Below are positions 1-6,985 of a stretch of DNA of 24,516 bases, piece after piece. The position numbers and the translations under genes were made by a program. How positions within the stretch are numbered: position 1 is the first letter of the stretch; every line of letters starts with the position of its first letter. The notes beneath the pieces are model-generated. The model did not search any database. It was not told the origin of the DNA and worked only from the letters and a program-made list of their open reading frames with translations. The stretch is taken from NCBI GenBank assembly GCA_964393105.1, contig CAYMSM010000019.1:1-24516 (forward strand). The letters run 5' to 3'. Source of the DNA: CALMEC01 sp964393105. Lineage in GTDB: Bacteria; Actinomycetota; Thermoleophilia; Miltoncostaeales; Miltoncostaeaceae.

Positions 1-163
1 AGTGGTCGCTCTCGCAAGTACAACCTCGTATCCCGGCTGCAAACCTTCGCCAGGCGGTGTCCTCGGTCTCACCGTTATGGGTACCGATAGCGGCAAGACA
101 CTGCGTCCTTGCCTGACTCGGTTTTCGCTCGGGAACGTGCCCGTACTTACGAGAGCGACCACT
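1..163. repeat. 163-bp element bounded by 21-bp inverted repeats
   Basis: Bases 1-21 and 143-163 are inverted copies of each other, matching at 20 of 21 positions. The left arm begins at the window edge, so the repeat may extend further left. Three smaller inverted repeats lie between the arms: 55-59 with 70-74, 72-78 with 87-93 (one G-T pair), and 92-97 with 108-113. They partly overlap, so not all can form at once. I see no convincing coding sequence here. It could be a small non-autonomous mobile element (MITE-like), the end of a larger element, or a structured RNA or DNA hairpin downstream of the PIN-domain gene. The repeat is certain; the interpretation is open. Confidence 0.6.
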
Positions 164-212
164 ACGTCGAAACCCGATCGCCACAGGTACGGTCGTCCGA
201 GCCGCACGCATG

Positions 213-698
213 TCAAGCGACGACGTCGAAGGCTTTCTTCCGGTCCGGCCCAAACCGGTATACCGCGAAATCCTTTCCAAAGCTCGCGGCACTGGCGATA
301 CCCAATCGGTGCATCACGGCAAAGCTCGTCCGATCGACGAGCGAGAACTTCTGATCGGGAAACCGTTCGCCGATCGATGCCGCGACCTCCATGTCGGCGT
401 GAGTCGTGACCTCGATCCGGGCGATGCCGGTGCGCAGCCCGTGCCACAGACGCTCGGCGATCTGCCAGCCGGCTCTCGTCGTGACGAGGAGCATGGTCTC
501 GACGAGCACGTGATCGCTGCACACGAGGGCCTGGTCGCCATCGATGACGCGCTTCGCCCGCTCGTGCCCGACGTCGTCCCGGTCGACGGCCGCGTACAAG
601 ACGGACGTATCACCTCGGCCCTCGTCCAGTTCGAGGGCGACTCGATGCCCGGCGATCGGGCCGACGAAAGCGAGGCCGAGCCCACCGATAGGCTGCAC
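213..698 (-). CDS. PIN-domain ribonuclease, VapC-like toxin, orphan with abnormal N-terminus
   Basis: Counting from the GTG at 698, the 161-residue product carries the PIN acidic residues: Asp30 in DTSVLYA, Glu67 in the VLVET stretch, and Asp122 in SLVDRTSF, followed by KDFAVYRF (143-149). This matches VapC-type toxins, which are Mg-dependent ribonucleases cleaving tRNA or other RNA. In the family, a hydrophobic strand directly precedes the DTS motif and the protein starts only a few residues before it. Here 29 unusual residues with a charged stretch (LDEGRG) take that place. A stop codon lies immediately before the GTG, so no longer start exists. No antitoxin gene is adjacent: the upstream side runs straight into the promoter of the oxidoreductase. 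The gene may be a rearranged remnant or an orphan toxin. Family assignment is fairly sure; activity is doubtful. Confidence 0.7.
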   Translation of the reverse strand: MQPIGGLGLAFVGPIAGHRVALELDEGRGDTSVLYAAVDRDDVGHERAKRVIDGDQALVCSDHVLVETMLLVTTRAGWQIAERLWHGLRTGIARIEVTTHADMEVAASIGERFPDQKFSLVDRTSFAVMHRLGIASAASFGKDFAVYRFGPDRKKAFDVVA

Positions 699-746
699 TC
701 ATCGGGCCGATCGCCTGCAACCGTCCCCACCGTTACGGAGCTCACG

Positions 747-1493
747 ATGCCCCTGACCGACAAGCAGAGCGCGCTCAACGAACACCACGGTCTCGGCTTC
801 TCCGACTTGCGCGCGGTCGTCATCAACTGCACGCTCAAGCATAGCCCTGAGGTATCGAACACCGATGGGCTGCTGCAGGTGCCGGTCGCGATTCTCGAAG
901 CGAACGGCGTCCAGGTGGAGGCCGTTCGCGCGATCGACCATGAGCTTGCGGCCGGCGTCTACCCCGACATGACCGAACGCGGCGCCGCGCGCGACGATTG
1001 GCCTGCGATCTCACGCGCGGTGATGGACGCGGACATCCTCATCCTGGGCACTCCCATCTGGCTGGGCGAGGAGAGCTCCGTCTGCCGGCGCGTCATCGAG
1101 CGCCTCTACGCAGAGTCCGGTCGCCTGAACGACCGCGGCCAGTACGCGTTCTACGGGCGCGTGGCGGGCTGCATCGTGACCGGCAATGAGGACGGGGTCA
1201 AGCACTGCGCAATGTCGATCCTCTACGCGCTGCAGCACCTCGGGTACACGATCCCGCCGCAGGCCGACGCCGGGTGGATCGGCGCGGCAGGCCCCGGCCC
1301 GTCATACCTGGACGAGGGCTCGGGCGGCCCGCAGAACGACTTTACCCAGCGAAACGCAACGTTCATGACGTGGAACCTGATGCACCTTGGGCGCATGCTC
1401 AGAGACGCCGGCGGCATCACGGCGCACGGCAACCAGCGCTCCGAATGGGACGCCGGCTGCCGCTTCGATCACCCGAACCCCGACTACCGGTGA
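747..1493 (+). CDS. Flavodoxin-fold NAD(P)H-dependent oxidoreductase
   Basis: The 248-residue protein resembles the NADPH-dependent FMN reductase / WrbA-like flavodoxin-fold family, which binds FMN and reduces quinones or other small acceptors in the cytoplasm. Visible signs are a first beta strand with the phosphate-binding region (AVVINCTLKHSPEVSNT), a second strand and loop ADILILGTPIWLGEESS typical of the isoalloxazine-contacting loop, and a third block GCIVTGNEDGVKHC. The reading frame stays open for about 180 codons upstream, but that part is antisense to the PIN gene and not protein-like. I chose the ATG at 747 because a purine-rich ACGGAG lies 6 nt upstream and the family fold begins shortly after. 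The DUF4375 gene follows after 52 nt on the same strand. The substrate cannot be inferred. Confidence 0.85.
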   Translation: MPLTDKQSALNEHHGLGFSDLRAVVINCTLKHSPEVSNTDGLLQVPVAILEANGVQVEAVRAIDHELAAGVYPDMTERGAARDDWPAISRAVMDADILILGTPIWLGEESSVCRRVIERLYAESGRLNDRGQYAFYGRVAGCIVTGNEDGVKHCAMSILYALQHLGYTIPPQADAGWIGAAGPGPSYLDEGSGGPQNDFTQRNATFMTWNLMHLGRMLRDAGGITAHGNQRSEWDAGCRFDHPNPDYR

Positions 1494-1545
1494 GGGGCCG
1501 CGGATCGACGTCATTGATCAGCCGTTTGATCGATCTCACCGAGCA

Positions 1546-2370
1546 GTGATCCCCGCCGATGCTCTGGTCGTCTCCGACGTGTCGTTCGCCGCCGACGACC
1601 CGCAGCGCATCGTCGTGTCGAACGCCGCGTTCGTCGACGCGCTGTTCTCCGAGCACCTGACGACCGACGAGATCTCGCCCGACGCCCTGCGCAGCTACTT
1701 CGTCCAGTACTACCTCGCCCAGATGGACAACGGCGGGTTCGCCCAGTTCGTGTACAACAGCGACTGGGACCGCAAGGTCGTCGCGAAGATCCGCGACGGC
1801 TTGCGCACCATCGGCGCCCGGATGCATCAGGCCGTATTCCTTGAGGGCGTCGCCCGCGTGCGCCAGCTGGACCAGGATGCCCTCGATGACTACCTGTCAC
1901 GTGATTACTGGGGCGACAACCCGATGCGCGACCTGCTCGACACCGTCACCGCGCAGTTTACCAGGGCCTGCGAGGTTGAGGATCTGGCAGCGCGAAACGC
2001 CGCGTGGCTGCGAAACCACCCCAAGCTGCACGTGCTGACCCGCGGGGAGATGGAGGTCGAGGTCGCGCGGCGGGCCGCCTCTCTCCCCGACATGCCACAA
2101 CGGATCGCGGCGGCGCGGGCGCACGAGCCGCGCCCCGTCGGGATCATCCGGGCGCTGTGCGCGATCGCCGGCCACGAGCTCGAGCACATCACCACCGGCG
2201 ACCCGACGCACGCCTACCAGGGGCAGACCACCCTGGCGTGGCATTTCGTGACCGACTACGGCCACCACCTGATGATCGAAGCCGGCGGACGGGCGTTGAT
2301 GTTTGCCGAAGGTGAACCGGATCGACTGGTCTGCGAGATCTCAGGGTTGGACGGATCCGACGATCTGTAG
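1546..2370 (+). CDS. DUF4375 (DMP19-like) domain protein
   Basis: The stretch ALRSYFVQYYLAQMDNGG continuing to FAQFVYNS is the hallmark of the DUF4375/DMP19 family, a soluble domain of unknown function related to the Neisseria DNA-mimic protein DMP19. The protein would be 274 residues from the GTG at 1546. This start is uncertain: the Shine-Dalgarno is poor, in-frame GTGs also exist at 1579 and 1615, and an in-frame ATG at 1387 would overlap the preceding gene by more than 100 bp. The C-terminal half contains His-Glu-Leu-Glu-His at residues 210-214, which fits the HExxH zinc-protease pattern but has no other supporting zincin features that I can see. The stop codon lies inside the first of three 23-bp repeats leading to the next gene. 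I do not assign a biochemical function. Confidence 0.8.
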   Translation: MIPADALVVSDVSFAADDPQRIVVSNAAFVDALFSEHLTTDEISPDALRSYFVQYYLAQMDNGGFAQFVYNSDWDRKVVAKIRDGLRTIGARMHQAVFLEGVARVRQLDQDALDDYLSRDYWGDNPMRDLLDTVTAQFTRACEVEDLAARNAAWLRNHPKLHVLTRGEMEVEVARRAASLPDMPQRIAAARAHEPRPVGIIRALCAIAGHELEHITTGDPTHAYQGQTTLAWHFVTDYGHHLMIEAGGRALMFAEGEPDRLVCEISGLDGSDDL

Positions 2371-2424
2371 CCTTTGAATCCGACTATTTGTAGCGTACAT
2401 GTCCGACCAATGGTAGTCTTGCGT
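2356..2424 (+). repeat. Three tandem 23-bp direct repeats before the ATPase gene
   Basis: TCCGAC recurs at 2356, 2379 and 2402, an exact 23-bp period. Each is followed by a similar NATNTGTAG-type block (GATCTGTAG, TATTTGTAG, CAATGGTAG). The first unit overlaps the stop codon of the DUF4375 gene and the last ends 2 bp before the ATG at 2427. The position and AT-richness suggest an operator or promoter array for the ATPase gene. Repetition is seen directly; regulation is inference. Confidence 0.65.
2414..2419 (+). promoter_or_regulatory. Putative -10 element (TAGTCT) for a leaderless ATPase mRNA
   Basis: TAGTCT lies 7 nt before the ATG at 2427, and there is no Shine-Dalgarno between them. This places a transcription start at or next to the start codon. 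It lies within the third 23-bp repeat. Confidence 0.45.
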
Positions 2425-2426
2425 CC

Positions 2427-3716
2427 ATGACCGGCCCCAGAGACCCGCGTGGCTATCACCGCCGCATCGTCGATGAGGAACTTGACGAGCTCATGGAATC
2501 CCTCCCTGCGATCGCTCTCGAAGGCGCGAAAGGAGTCGGTAAGACCGCGACGGCGGCCCGACGGGCGCGCACGATTCGCTCACTCGACGAGCCGACGCAG
2601 TTGACGATCGCCGGCGCTGACCCACATCGCGCCCTTGATGGCCAGCCGCCGGTCCTGCTGGATGAATGGCAGCGGCTCCCGGAGATCTGGGACCGCGTCC
2701 GCCGGGCGGTGGACGACGGGGCGCCCGGTGGATCGTTCTTGCTCACCGGATCGGCCGTACCGACAGATTTGCCGGTCCATTCAGGAGCCGGGCGAATCAC
2801 GACCCTGCGGATGCGACCGATGACGCTCGTGGAGCGCGGAGAAAATCGCTCGACAGTCAGCATCCGAGGTCTGCTCAAGGGGGATCGGCCGACCCTCACG
2901 GGTTCGTCTCCCATGGATCTCGAACGGTACGTTCGCGCGATCGTCGGATCCGGATTCCCTGGTTTCTCGCATCTCAAAGGTCGAGCGCTGCGAACGCAGC
3001 TCGACGGATACATCGGGCGGGTCACCGAACGCGACTTCGCCGATATGGGTCACCGTGTCCGTAGTCCTCAAGTGCTGCGCCGCTGGCTGACCGCCTATGC
3101 CGCCGCGACCTCCACCTGCGCCTCGTACGAGACCATCAGGGGCGCCGCGACGAGCGACCTGGGAGAGAAGCCGGCGCGGACGACGACCCAACCGTATCGA
3201 GATGTCCTCGAACGGCTCTATCTCCTGGATCCCGTACCCGCGTGGCTGCCGACCCGCAACCGCATCGCCCGGCTTGCGCTCCCGCCCAAGCATCACCTCG
3301 CCGACCCCGCACTCGCCGCAGCACTTCTAGGCGTCGATGTGGCAGCGCTCCTCGACCCCGTCGGCATCGACATCGTCCCCCGAGATGGTCCCCTGCTGGG
3401 CGGGCTGTTCGAATCGCTGGTCACGCTGTGCGTGCGCGTGTACGCCCAGGCGGCCGAGGCACGGGTCGCCCACCTGCGGACGAAGGCGGGCGAGCGCGAG
3501 ATCGACCTCATCGTCGAGCGCGGGGATGGACGGGTCCTCGCGATCGAGACAAAGCTTGGCGGTCACGTCACCGACGGCGACGTCCGGCACCTGCGTTGGC
3601 TCGCCGGCCAGATCGGCCCCGACCTGTTGGATGCCATCGTCGTGACCACCGGTCCGGATGCATACCGACGCCCGGACGGAATCGGTGTGGTCCCCGCCGC
3701 GCTGCTCGGCCCATGA
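2427..3716 (+). CDS. AAA ATPase with DUF4143-type C-terminal domain
   Basis: The 429-residue protein belongs to the widespread single-gene ATPase family with an N-terminal AAA_14 domain and a C-terminal DUF4143 domain; its cellular role is not established. Walker A is GAKGVGKT at residues 33-40, Walker B is PVLLDEW with Asp79-Glu80, and FLLTGSA follows at about 104-110 as the sensor-1 strand. Near the C-terminus, EIDLIVERGDGRVLAIETK places Asp360, Glu374 and Lys376 in the spacing of a PD-(D/E)xK nuclease-like core, a known feature of DUF4143. The length is normal for the family and I see no frameshift. It has its own AT-rich upstream region with three direct repeats, is probably leaderless, and converges on gcvP with 74 bp between the stops. 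Genes of this family are often accessory and patchily distributed. Confidence 0.9.
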   Translation: MTGPRDPRGYHRRIVDEELDELMESLPAIALEGAKGVGKTATAARRARTIRSLDEPTQLTIAGADPHRALDGQPPVLLDEWQRLPEIWDRVRRAVDDGAPGGSFLLTGSAVPTDLPVHSGAGRITTLRMRPMTLVERGENRSTVSIRGLLKGDRPTLTGSSPMDLERYVRAIVGSGFPGFSHLKGRALRTQLDGYIGRVTERDFADMGHRVRSPQVLRRWLTAYAAATSTCASYETIRGAATSDLGEKPARTTTQPYRDVLERLYLLDPVPAWLPTRNRIARLALPPKHHLADPALAAALLGVDVAALLDPVGIDIVPRDGPLLGGLFESLVTLCVRVYAQAAEARVAHLRTKAGEREIDLIVERGDGRVLAIETKLGGHVTDGDVRHLRWLAGQIGPDLLDAIVVTTGPDAYRRPDGIGVVPAALLGP

Positions 3717-3790
3717 ACGTACTCCGCTGATCCGACTCCCGAAGGGCGCAGCGCGGACGGGCGGTGACACACCAAGAGGTGAGTCCCCGC

Positions 3791-6664
3791 CTATGTCCCC
3801 GTATAGGCCTCCATCGGGGGGCAGGCGCAGACGAGGTTGCGGTCGCCGTGGGCATGGTCGATGCGGCCGACCGGGGGCCAGTACTTGGAGGTCAGCAGGC
3901 TCGGCACGGGGTAGGCGGCGACCTGACGGCTGTAGCCGCGCTCCCAAGTGTCTGCGCACACGTCATCGGCGGTGTGCGGCGCGCCGCGCAGGGGGTTGTC
4001 GTCGACGCTCCACTCCCCCGACGCGACGCGGCGGATCTCGTCGCGGATCTCGATCATCGCGTCGCAGAAGCGGTCGAGCTCTGCCTTGGACTCGGACTCG
4101 GTCGGCTCGACCATCAGGGTGCCCGGCACAGGGAACGACATCGTCGGGGCGTGGAACCCGTAGTCCATCAGGCGCTTCGCCACGTCGTCGACGGTGACGC
4201 CGTAGGCCTCCTTGATCGGACGGAGGTCCAGGATGCACTCGTGAGCGACCCGTCCGTTGGCGCCGGTGTAGAGGACCGGGTAGTGCGGGGCCAGGCGCGC
4301 GGCGATGTAGTTGGCCGACAGGATGGCAATCTCGCTCGCTCGGCGCAGCCCATCGGGTCCCATCAGCGTGATGTAGACCGACGGGATCGGCAGGATGCCC
4401 GCCGAGCCCCACGGTGCCGCCGAGATCGGGCCGACCCCGGTCGCCGGGCCGGCCTCGGCCACCATGGGATGGTTGGGCAGGAACGGCGCCAGGTGGGTAC
4501 GCACCGCGACCGGACCGACGCCGGGACCGCCGCCGCCGTGCGGAATGCAGAACGTCTTGTGCAGGTTCAGGTGCGAGACGTCGGCGCCGAACTGGCCGGG
4601 CTTGGCGAGCCCCACGAGGGCGTTGAGGTTGGCCCCATCCACGTACACCTGCCCGCCACCGGCGTGAACGGACTCGCAGATCGTGCGTATGTCCTGCTCG
4701 AACACGCCGTGCGTCGAGGGATAGGTCACCATGATCGCCGCGAGCCGCTCACCGACGGCGGCGACCTTGGCGCGCAGGTCGTCAAGGTCGACGTTGCCGT
4801 CGTCGTCGCAGGCGACCACCGTCACGGACATCCCGGCCATGACCGCCGACGCGGCGTTGGTCCCGTGCGCCGATGACGGGATCAGGCACACCGTGCGCGC
4901 ATCGTCGCCGCGGCCGCGGTGGTAGGCGCGGATGGCGAGCAACCCCGCCAGCTCACCCTGGGAGCCGGCGTTCGGCTGCAGGGACACCGCGTCGTAGCCG
5001 GTCACCTCGCACAGCGCCGCCTCGAGGTCGCGGATCATCTCGACGTAACCGGCGGCTTGGTCGACCGGGGCGAACGGGTGCATCCGCGCGAACTCGGGCC
5101 ACGTGATCGGCAACATCTCGGTCGTCGCGTTGAGCTTCATCGTGCACGAGCCGAGCGGGATCATCGTGCGGTCGAGCGCCAGGTCGCGGTCCGCCAACCG
5201 GCGGAGGTACCGCAGCATCTCATGCTCGGTGTGATAGCGGTTGAACACCGGATGGGTCAGCAGATCGCCGGTCCGGGCGAACGTTGCGACGCCGTCGGGC
5301 GCAGTGGCGTCGAGGCCGTCCACCGAGGCGGACACGTCGAACGCCCGCCACAACGACTCGACCACCTCACGCGTCGTGGTCTCGTCAAGGCTGATGCCGA
5401 CGGTGTCGGGATCGACCAGCCACAGGTTGACGCCCTCGGTACGGGCTGCCGCGCACACCGCCTCGGCACGTCCGGGGACCCGGGCACGGATGGTGTCGAA
5501 CCACGACTCGGCAAGCACGTCGACACCGCCGTCCCGCAGACCAGCGACCACGATCGACGTCAGGCGATGCACGCGCGACGCGATCCGGCGCAACCCCTCT
5601 GGTCCGTGCCAGGCGGCATACATCCCGGCGATGACCGCCAGGAGCACCTGGGCGGTGCAGACGTTGCTGGTGGCCTTCTCGCGCCGGATGTGCTGCTCGC
5701 GCGTCTGCAGCGCCAACCGCAGCGCGGGCCTGCCAGCGACGTCCAGCGACAGGCCCACCAAGCGGCCGGGCAGGGCGCGCGCATGCTCGTCGCGCGTCGC
5801 GATGAACCCGGCGTGCGGGCCGCCGTATCCCATGGGCACGCCGTAGCGCTGCATCGAGCCGACGGCGATGTCGGCACCCATCCGACCGGGCGGCGTCGTC
5901 ATCACCATTGCGAGCGGATCGGCGACAATCACAACGAGACCGGCCACGCCATGGACCCGCTCGACAACCGGGGCCAGATCCCGCAGCACGCCCGACGACC
6001 CGGGGAATGCCAGGAGCGCGCCGAACATGGCCTCGGGCAGGTCGTCTGTGGGATCGCCGACGACGAGTTCGATCCCGATCGGCTCGGCACGGGTCGCGAC
6101 GACGGCGATCGTCTGCGGGTGGCAATCGGCATCGACGAAGAACACGGCGGACGTGGACGTGCTCGCGCGCTTCGCCATCGTCATCGCCTCGGCCGCCGCG
6201 GTGCCCTCGTCCAAGAGCGACGCGTTCGCCAGCGGCAGCCCGGTCAGGTCGGCGACGAGCGTCTGGAAGTTGAGCAGCGCCTCCAGCCGCCCTTGCGAGA
6301 TCTCGGGCTGATACGGCGTGTACGCCGTATACCAGGCGGGGTTCTCGAGGATGTTGCGCTGGATCACCGGCGGCGTGATGGTGTCGTGATAGCCCAGGCC
6401 GATCAGCGACGTCATGACGGTGTTGCGCGATGCGACTTCCTTGAGTCGCGCGATCGCCTCGGCTTCGTTCAACGGCGCGGGCAGCGTGAGCGGGTCGGCC
6501 AGACGGATCGAGGCCGGGACGGTCTGGTCGACCAAGTCCCCCAGGTCGGACACGCCGACGGCGTCGAGCATGTCGCCCAGCTCGGTGCCTTCGGGCCCGA
6601 TGTGGCGGGCGGCAAACGCGGCGTGGCCTTCCAGATCGGTCAGCGTGGGACGGGGGTCGATCAT
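3791..6664 (-). CDS. gcvP: Glycine dehydrogenase (decarboxylating), P protein of the glycine cleavage system
   Basis: The enzyme decarboxylates glycine and passes the aminomethyl group to the lipoyl arm of the H protein. The 957-residue length is that of a full single-chain P protein with both halves fused. The start reads FAARHIGP, the N-terminal motif of the family. The pyridoxal-phosphate lysine is Lys703 in HLNLHKTFCIPHGGGGPG, and LGSCTMKLNA and SAHGTNAASA are also present. The ATG at 6664 was chosen because GGGAG precedes it by a few bases and family homology begins just after it; the frame remains open upstream, but that part is the riboswitch. gcvT, gcvH and the lipoamide dehydrogenase are not in the window, so gcvP stands alone here. 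Expression is very likely glycine-controlled through the upstream tandem riboswitch. Confidence 0.98.
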   Translation of the reverse strand: MIDPRPTLTDLEGHAAFAARHIGPEGTELGDMLDAVGVSDLGDLVDQTVPASIRLADPLTLPAPLNEAEAIARLKEVASRNTVMTSLIGLGYHDTITPPVIQRNILENPAWYTAYTPYQPEISQGRLEALLNFQTLVADLTGLPLANASLLDEGTAAAEAMTMAKRASTSTSAVFFVDADCHPQTIAVVATRAEPIGIELVVGDPTDDLPEAMFGALLAFPGSSGVLRDLAPVVERVHGVAGLVVIVADPLAMVMTTPPGRMGADIAVGSMQRYGVPMGYGGPHAGFIATRDEHARALPGRLVGLSLDVAGRPALRLALQTREQHIRREKATSNVCTAQVLLAVIAGMYAAWHGPEGLRRIASRVHRLTSIVVAGLRDGGVDVLAESWFDTIRARVPGRAEAVCAAARTEGVNLWLVDPDTVGISLDETTTREVVESLWRAFDVSASVDGLDATAPDGVATFARTGDLLTHPVFNRYHTEHEMLRYLRRLADRDLALDRTMIPLGSCTMKLNATTEMLPITWPEFARMHPFAPVDQAAGYVEMIRDLEAALCEVTGYDAVSLQPNAGSQGELAGLLAIRAYHRGRGDDARTVCLIPSSAHGTNAASAVMAGMSVTVVACDDDGNVDLDDLRAKVAAVGERLAAIMVTYPSTHGVFEQDIRTICESVHAGGGQVYVDGANLNALVGLAKPGQFGADVSHLNLHKTFCIPHGGGGPGVGPVAVRTHLAPFLPNHPMVAEAGPATGVGPISAAPWGSAGILPIPSVYITLMGPDGLRRASEIAILSANYIAARLAPHYPVLYTGANGRVAHECILDLRPIKEAYGVTVDDVAKRLMDYGFHAPTMSFPVPGTLMVEPTESESKAELDRFCDAMIEIRDEIRRVASGEWSVDDNPLRGAPHTADDVCADTWERGYSRQVAAYPVPSLLTSKYWPPVGRIDHAHGDRNLVCACPPMEAYTGT

Positions 6665-6701
6665 CAGGGCTCCCAGTGTGGTGGCAGGCGAAGCTCGTCT
6701 G

Positions 6702-6875
6702 CCCCCGCTGTCCGTGTGCCTGAGAGATGGACCCGAGATGACCCGGGCTTTCCCCGTCGGCGGGATGTCGAAGCATCCGCTCTCCAGCGTTACCGCGCCC
6801 CCCACGGTCCCTTTGCCTGAGAGTTTCCGGGGCGGTTGCTCCTTCGGCGCCGGCTCGAAGCCGGTCTCTCCCACG
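6702..6875 (-). promoter_or_regulatory. Tandem glycine riboswitch (two aptamers) upstream of gcvP
   Basis: Read on the minus strand, the first aptamer (about 6875-6800) has GGGAGAG, then GCCGAAGGAGCAA, then ACTCTCAGGCAAA and GGACCG. These are the conserved core segments of the glycine aptamer in the right order. The second aptamer (about 6796-6702) has TGGAGAG, a diverged GCCGACGGGGAAAG, then ATCTCTCAGGCAC and GGACAGCG. The two are joined by a short linker, the usual cooperative tandem arrangement. After the second aptamer, 6703-6683 can form a hairpin (GGCAG/CTGCC plus CGA/TCG), and the gcvP ribosome binding site follows. The hairpin has no U-run, so control may act at translation or by another route; the sequence does not settle this. 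Confidence 0.95.
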
Positions 6876-6894
6876 GCGGGCGGTCGGTAGCCGG

Positions 6895-6900
6895 ACGCTA
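6895..6900 (-). promoter_or_regulatory. Possible -10 element for the gcvP riboswitch transcript
   Basis: TAGCGT on the minus strand lies about 20 nt upstream of the first aptamer, where a promoter is expected. No convincing -35 is visible. The assignment rests on position only. Confidence 0.3.
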
Positions 6901-6971
6901 CCAGCCGTGCCGCGTCGCACGACCTGCGCGAAGGAGGAATTGTCCGCACGGCGCGGCGATCCGACCCCCCA

Positions 6972-6977
6972 TAAGCT
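6972..6977 (+). promoter_or_regulatory. Possible -10 element (TAAGCT) of the glycosyltransferase gene
   Basis: TAAGCT lies 8 nt before the ATG at 6986, which fits a leaderless or near-leaderless transcript. A strong AGGAGG-like string at 6931-6938 lies too far upstream to serve this ATG and appears incidental. Confidence 0.35.
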
Positions 6978-6985
6978 TGAGGTCA

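Noticed and set aside
22..142. tRNA, tmRNA or integron attC site between the inverted arms
   Set aside because: No cloverleaf with an anticodon arm or T-loop was found, and the attC consensus GTTRRRY with its partner is not evident.
210..746. Upstream extension of the oxidoreductase frame
   Set aside because: It is antisense to the PIN-domain gene, and the fold and ribosome binding site both point to the ATG at 747.
2356..2424. CRISPR array
   Set aside because: The three units are tandem with no spacers, the conserved part is short and there are no cas genes.
4919..6820. A 633-codon open frame on the plus strand
   Set aside because: It is antisense to gcvP. The protein is rich in Arg, His, Gly and Gln without any domain pattern, and gcvP on the other strand has all family motifs.
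6931..6942. AGGAGG followed by a TTG as a start of another gene
   Set aside because: Spacing is only about 2 nt, the frame overlaps the glycosyltransferase gene for a long way and the product is not protein-like.
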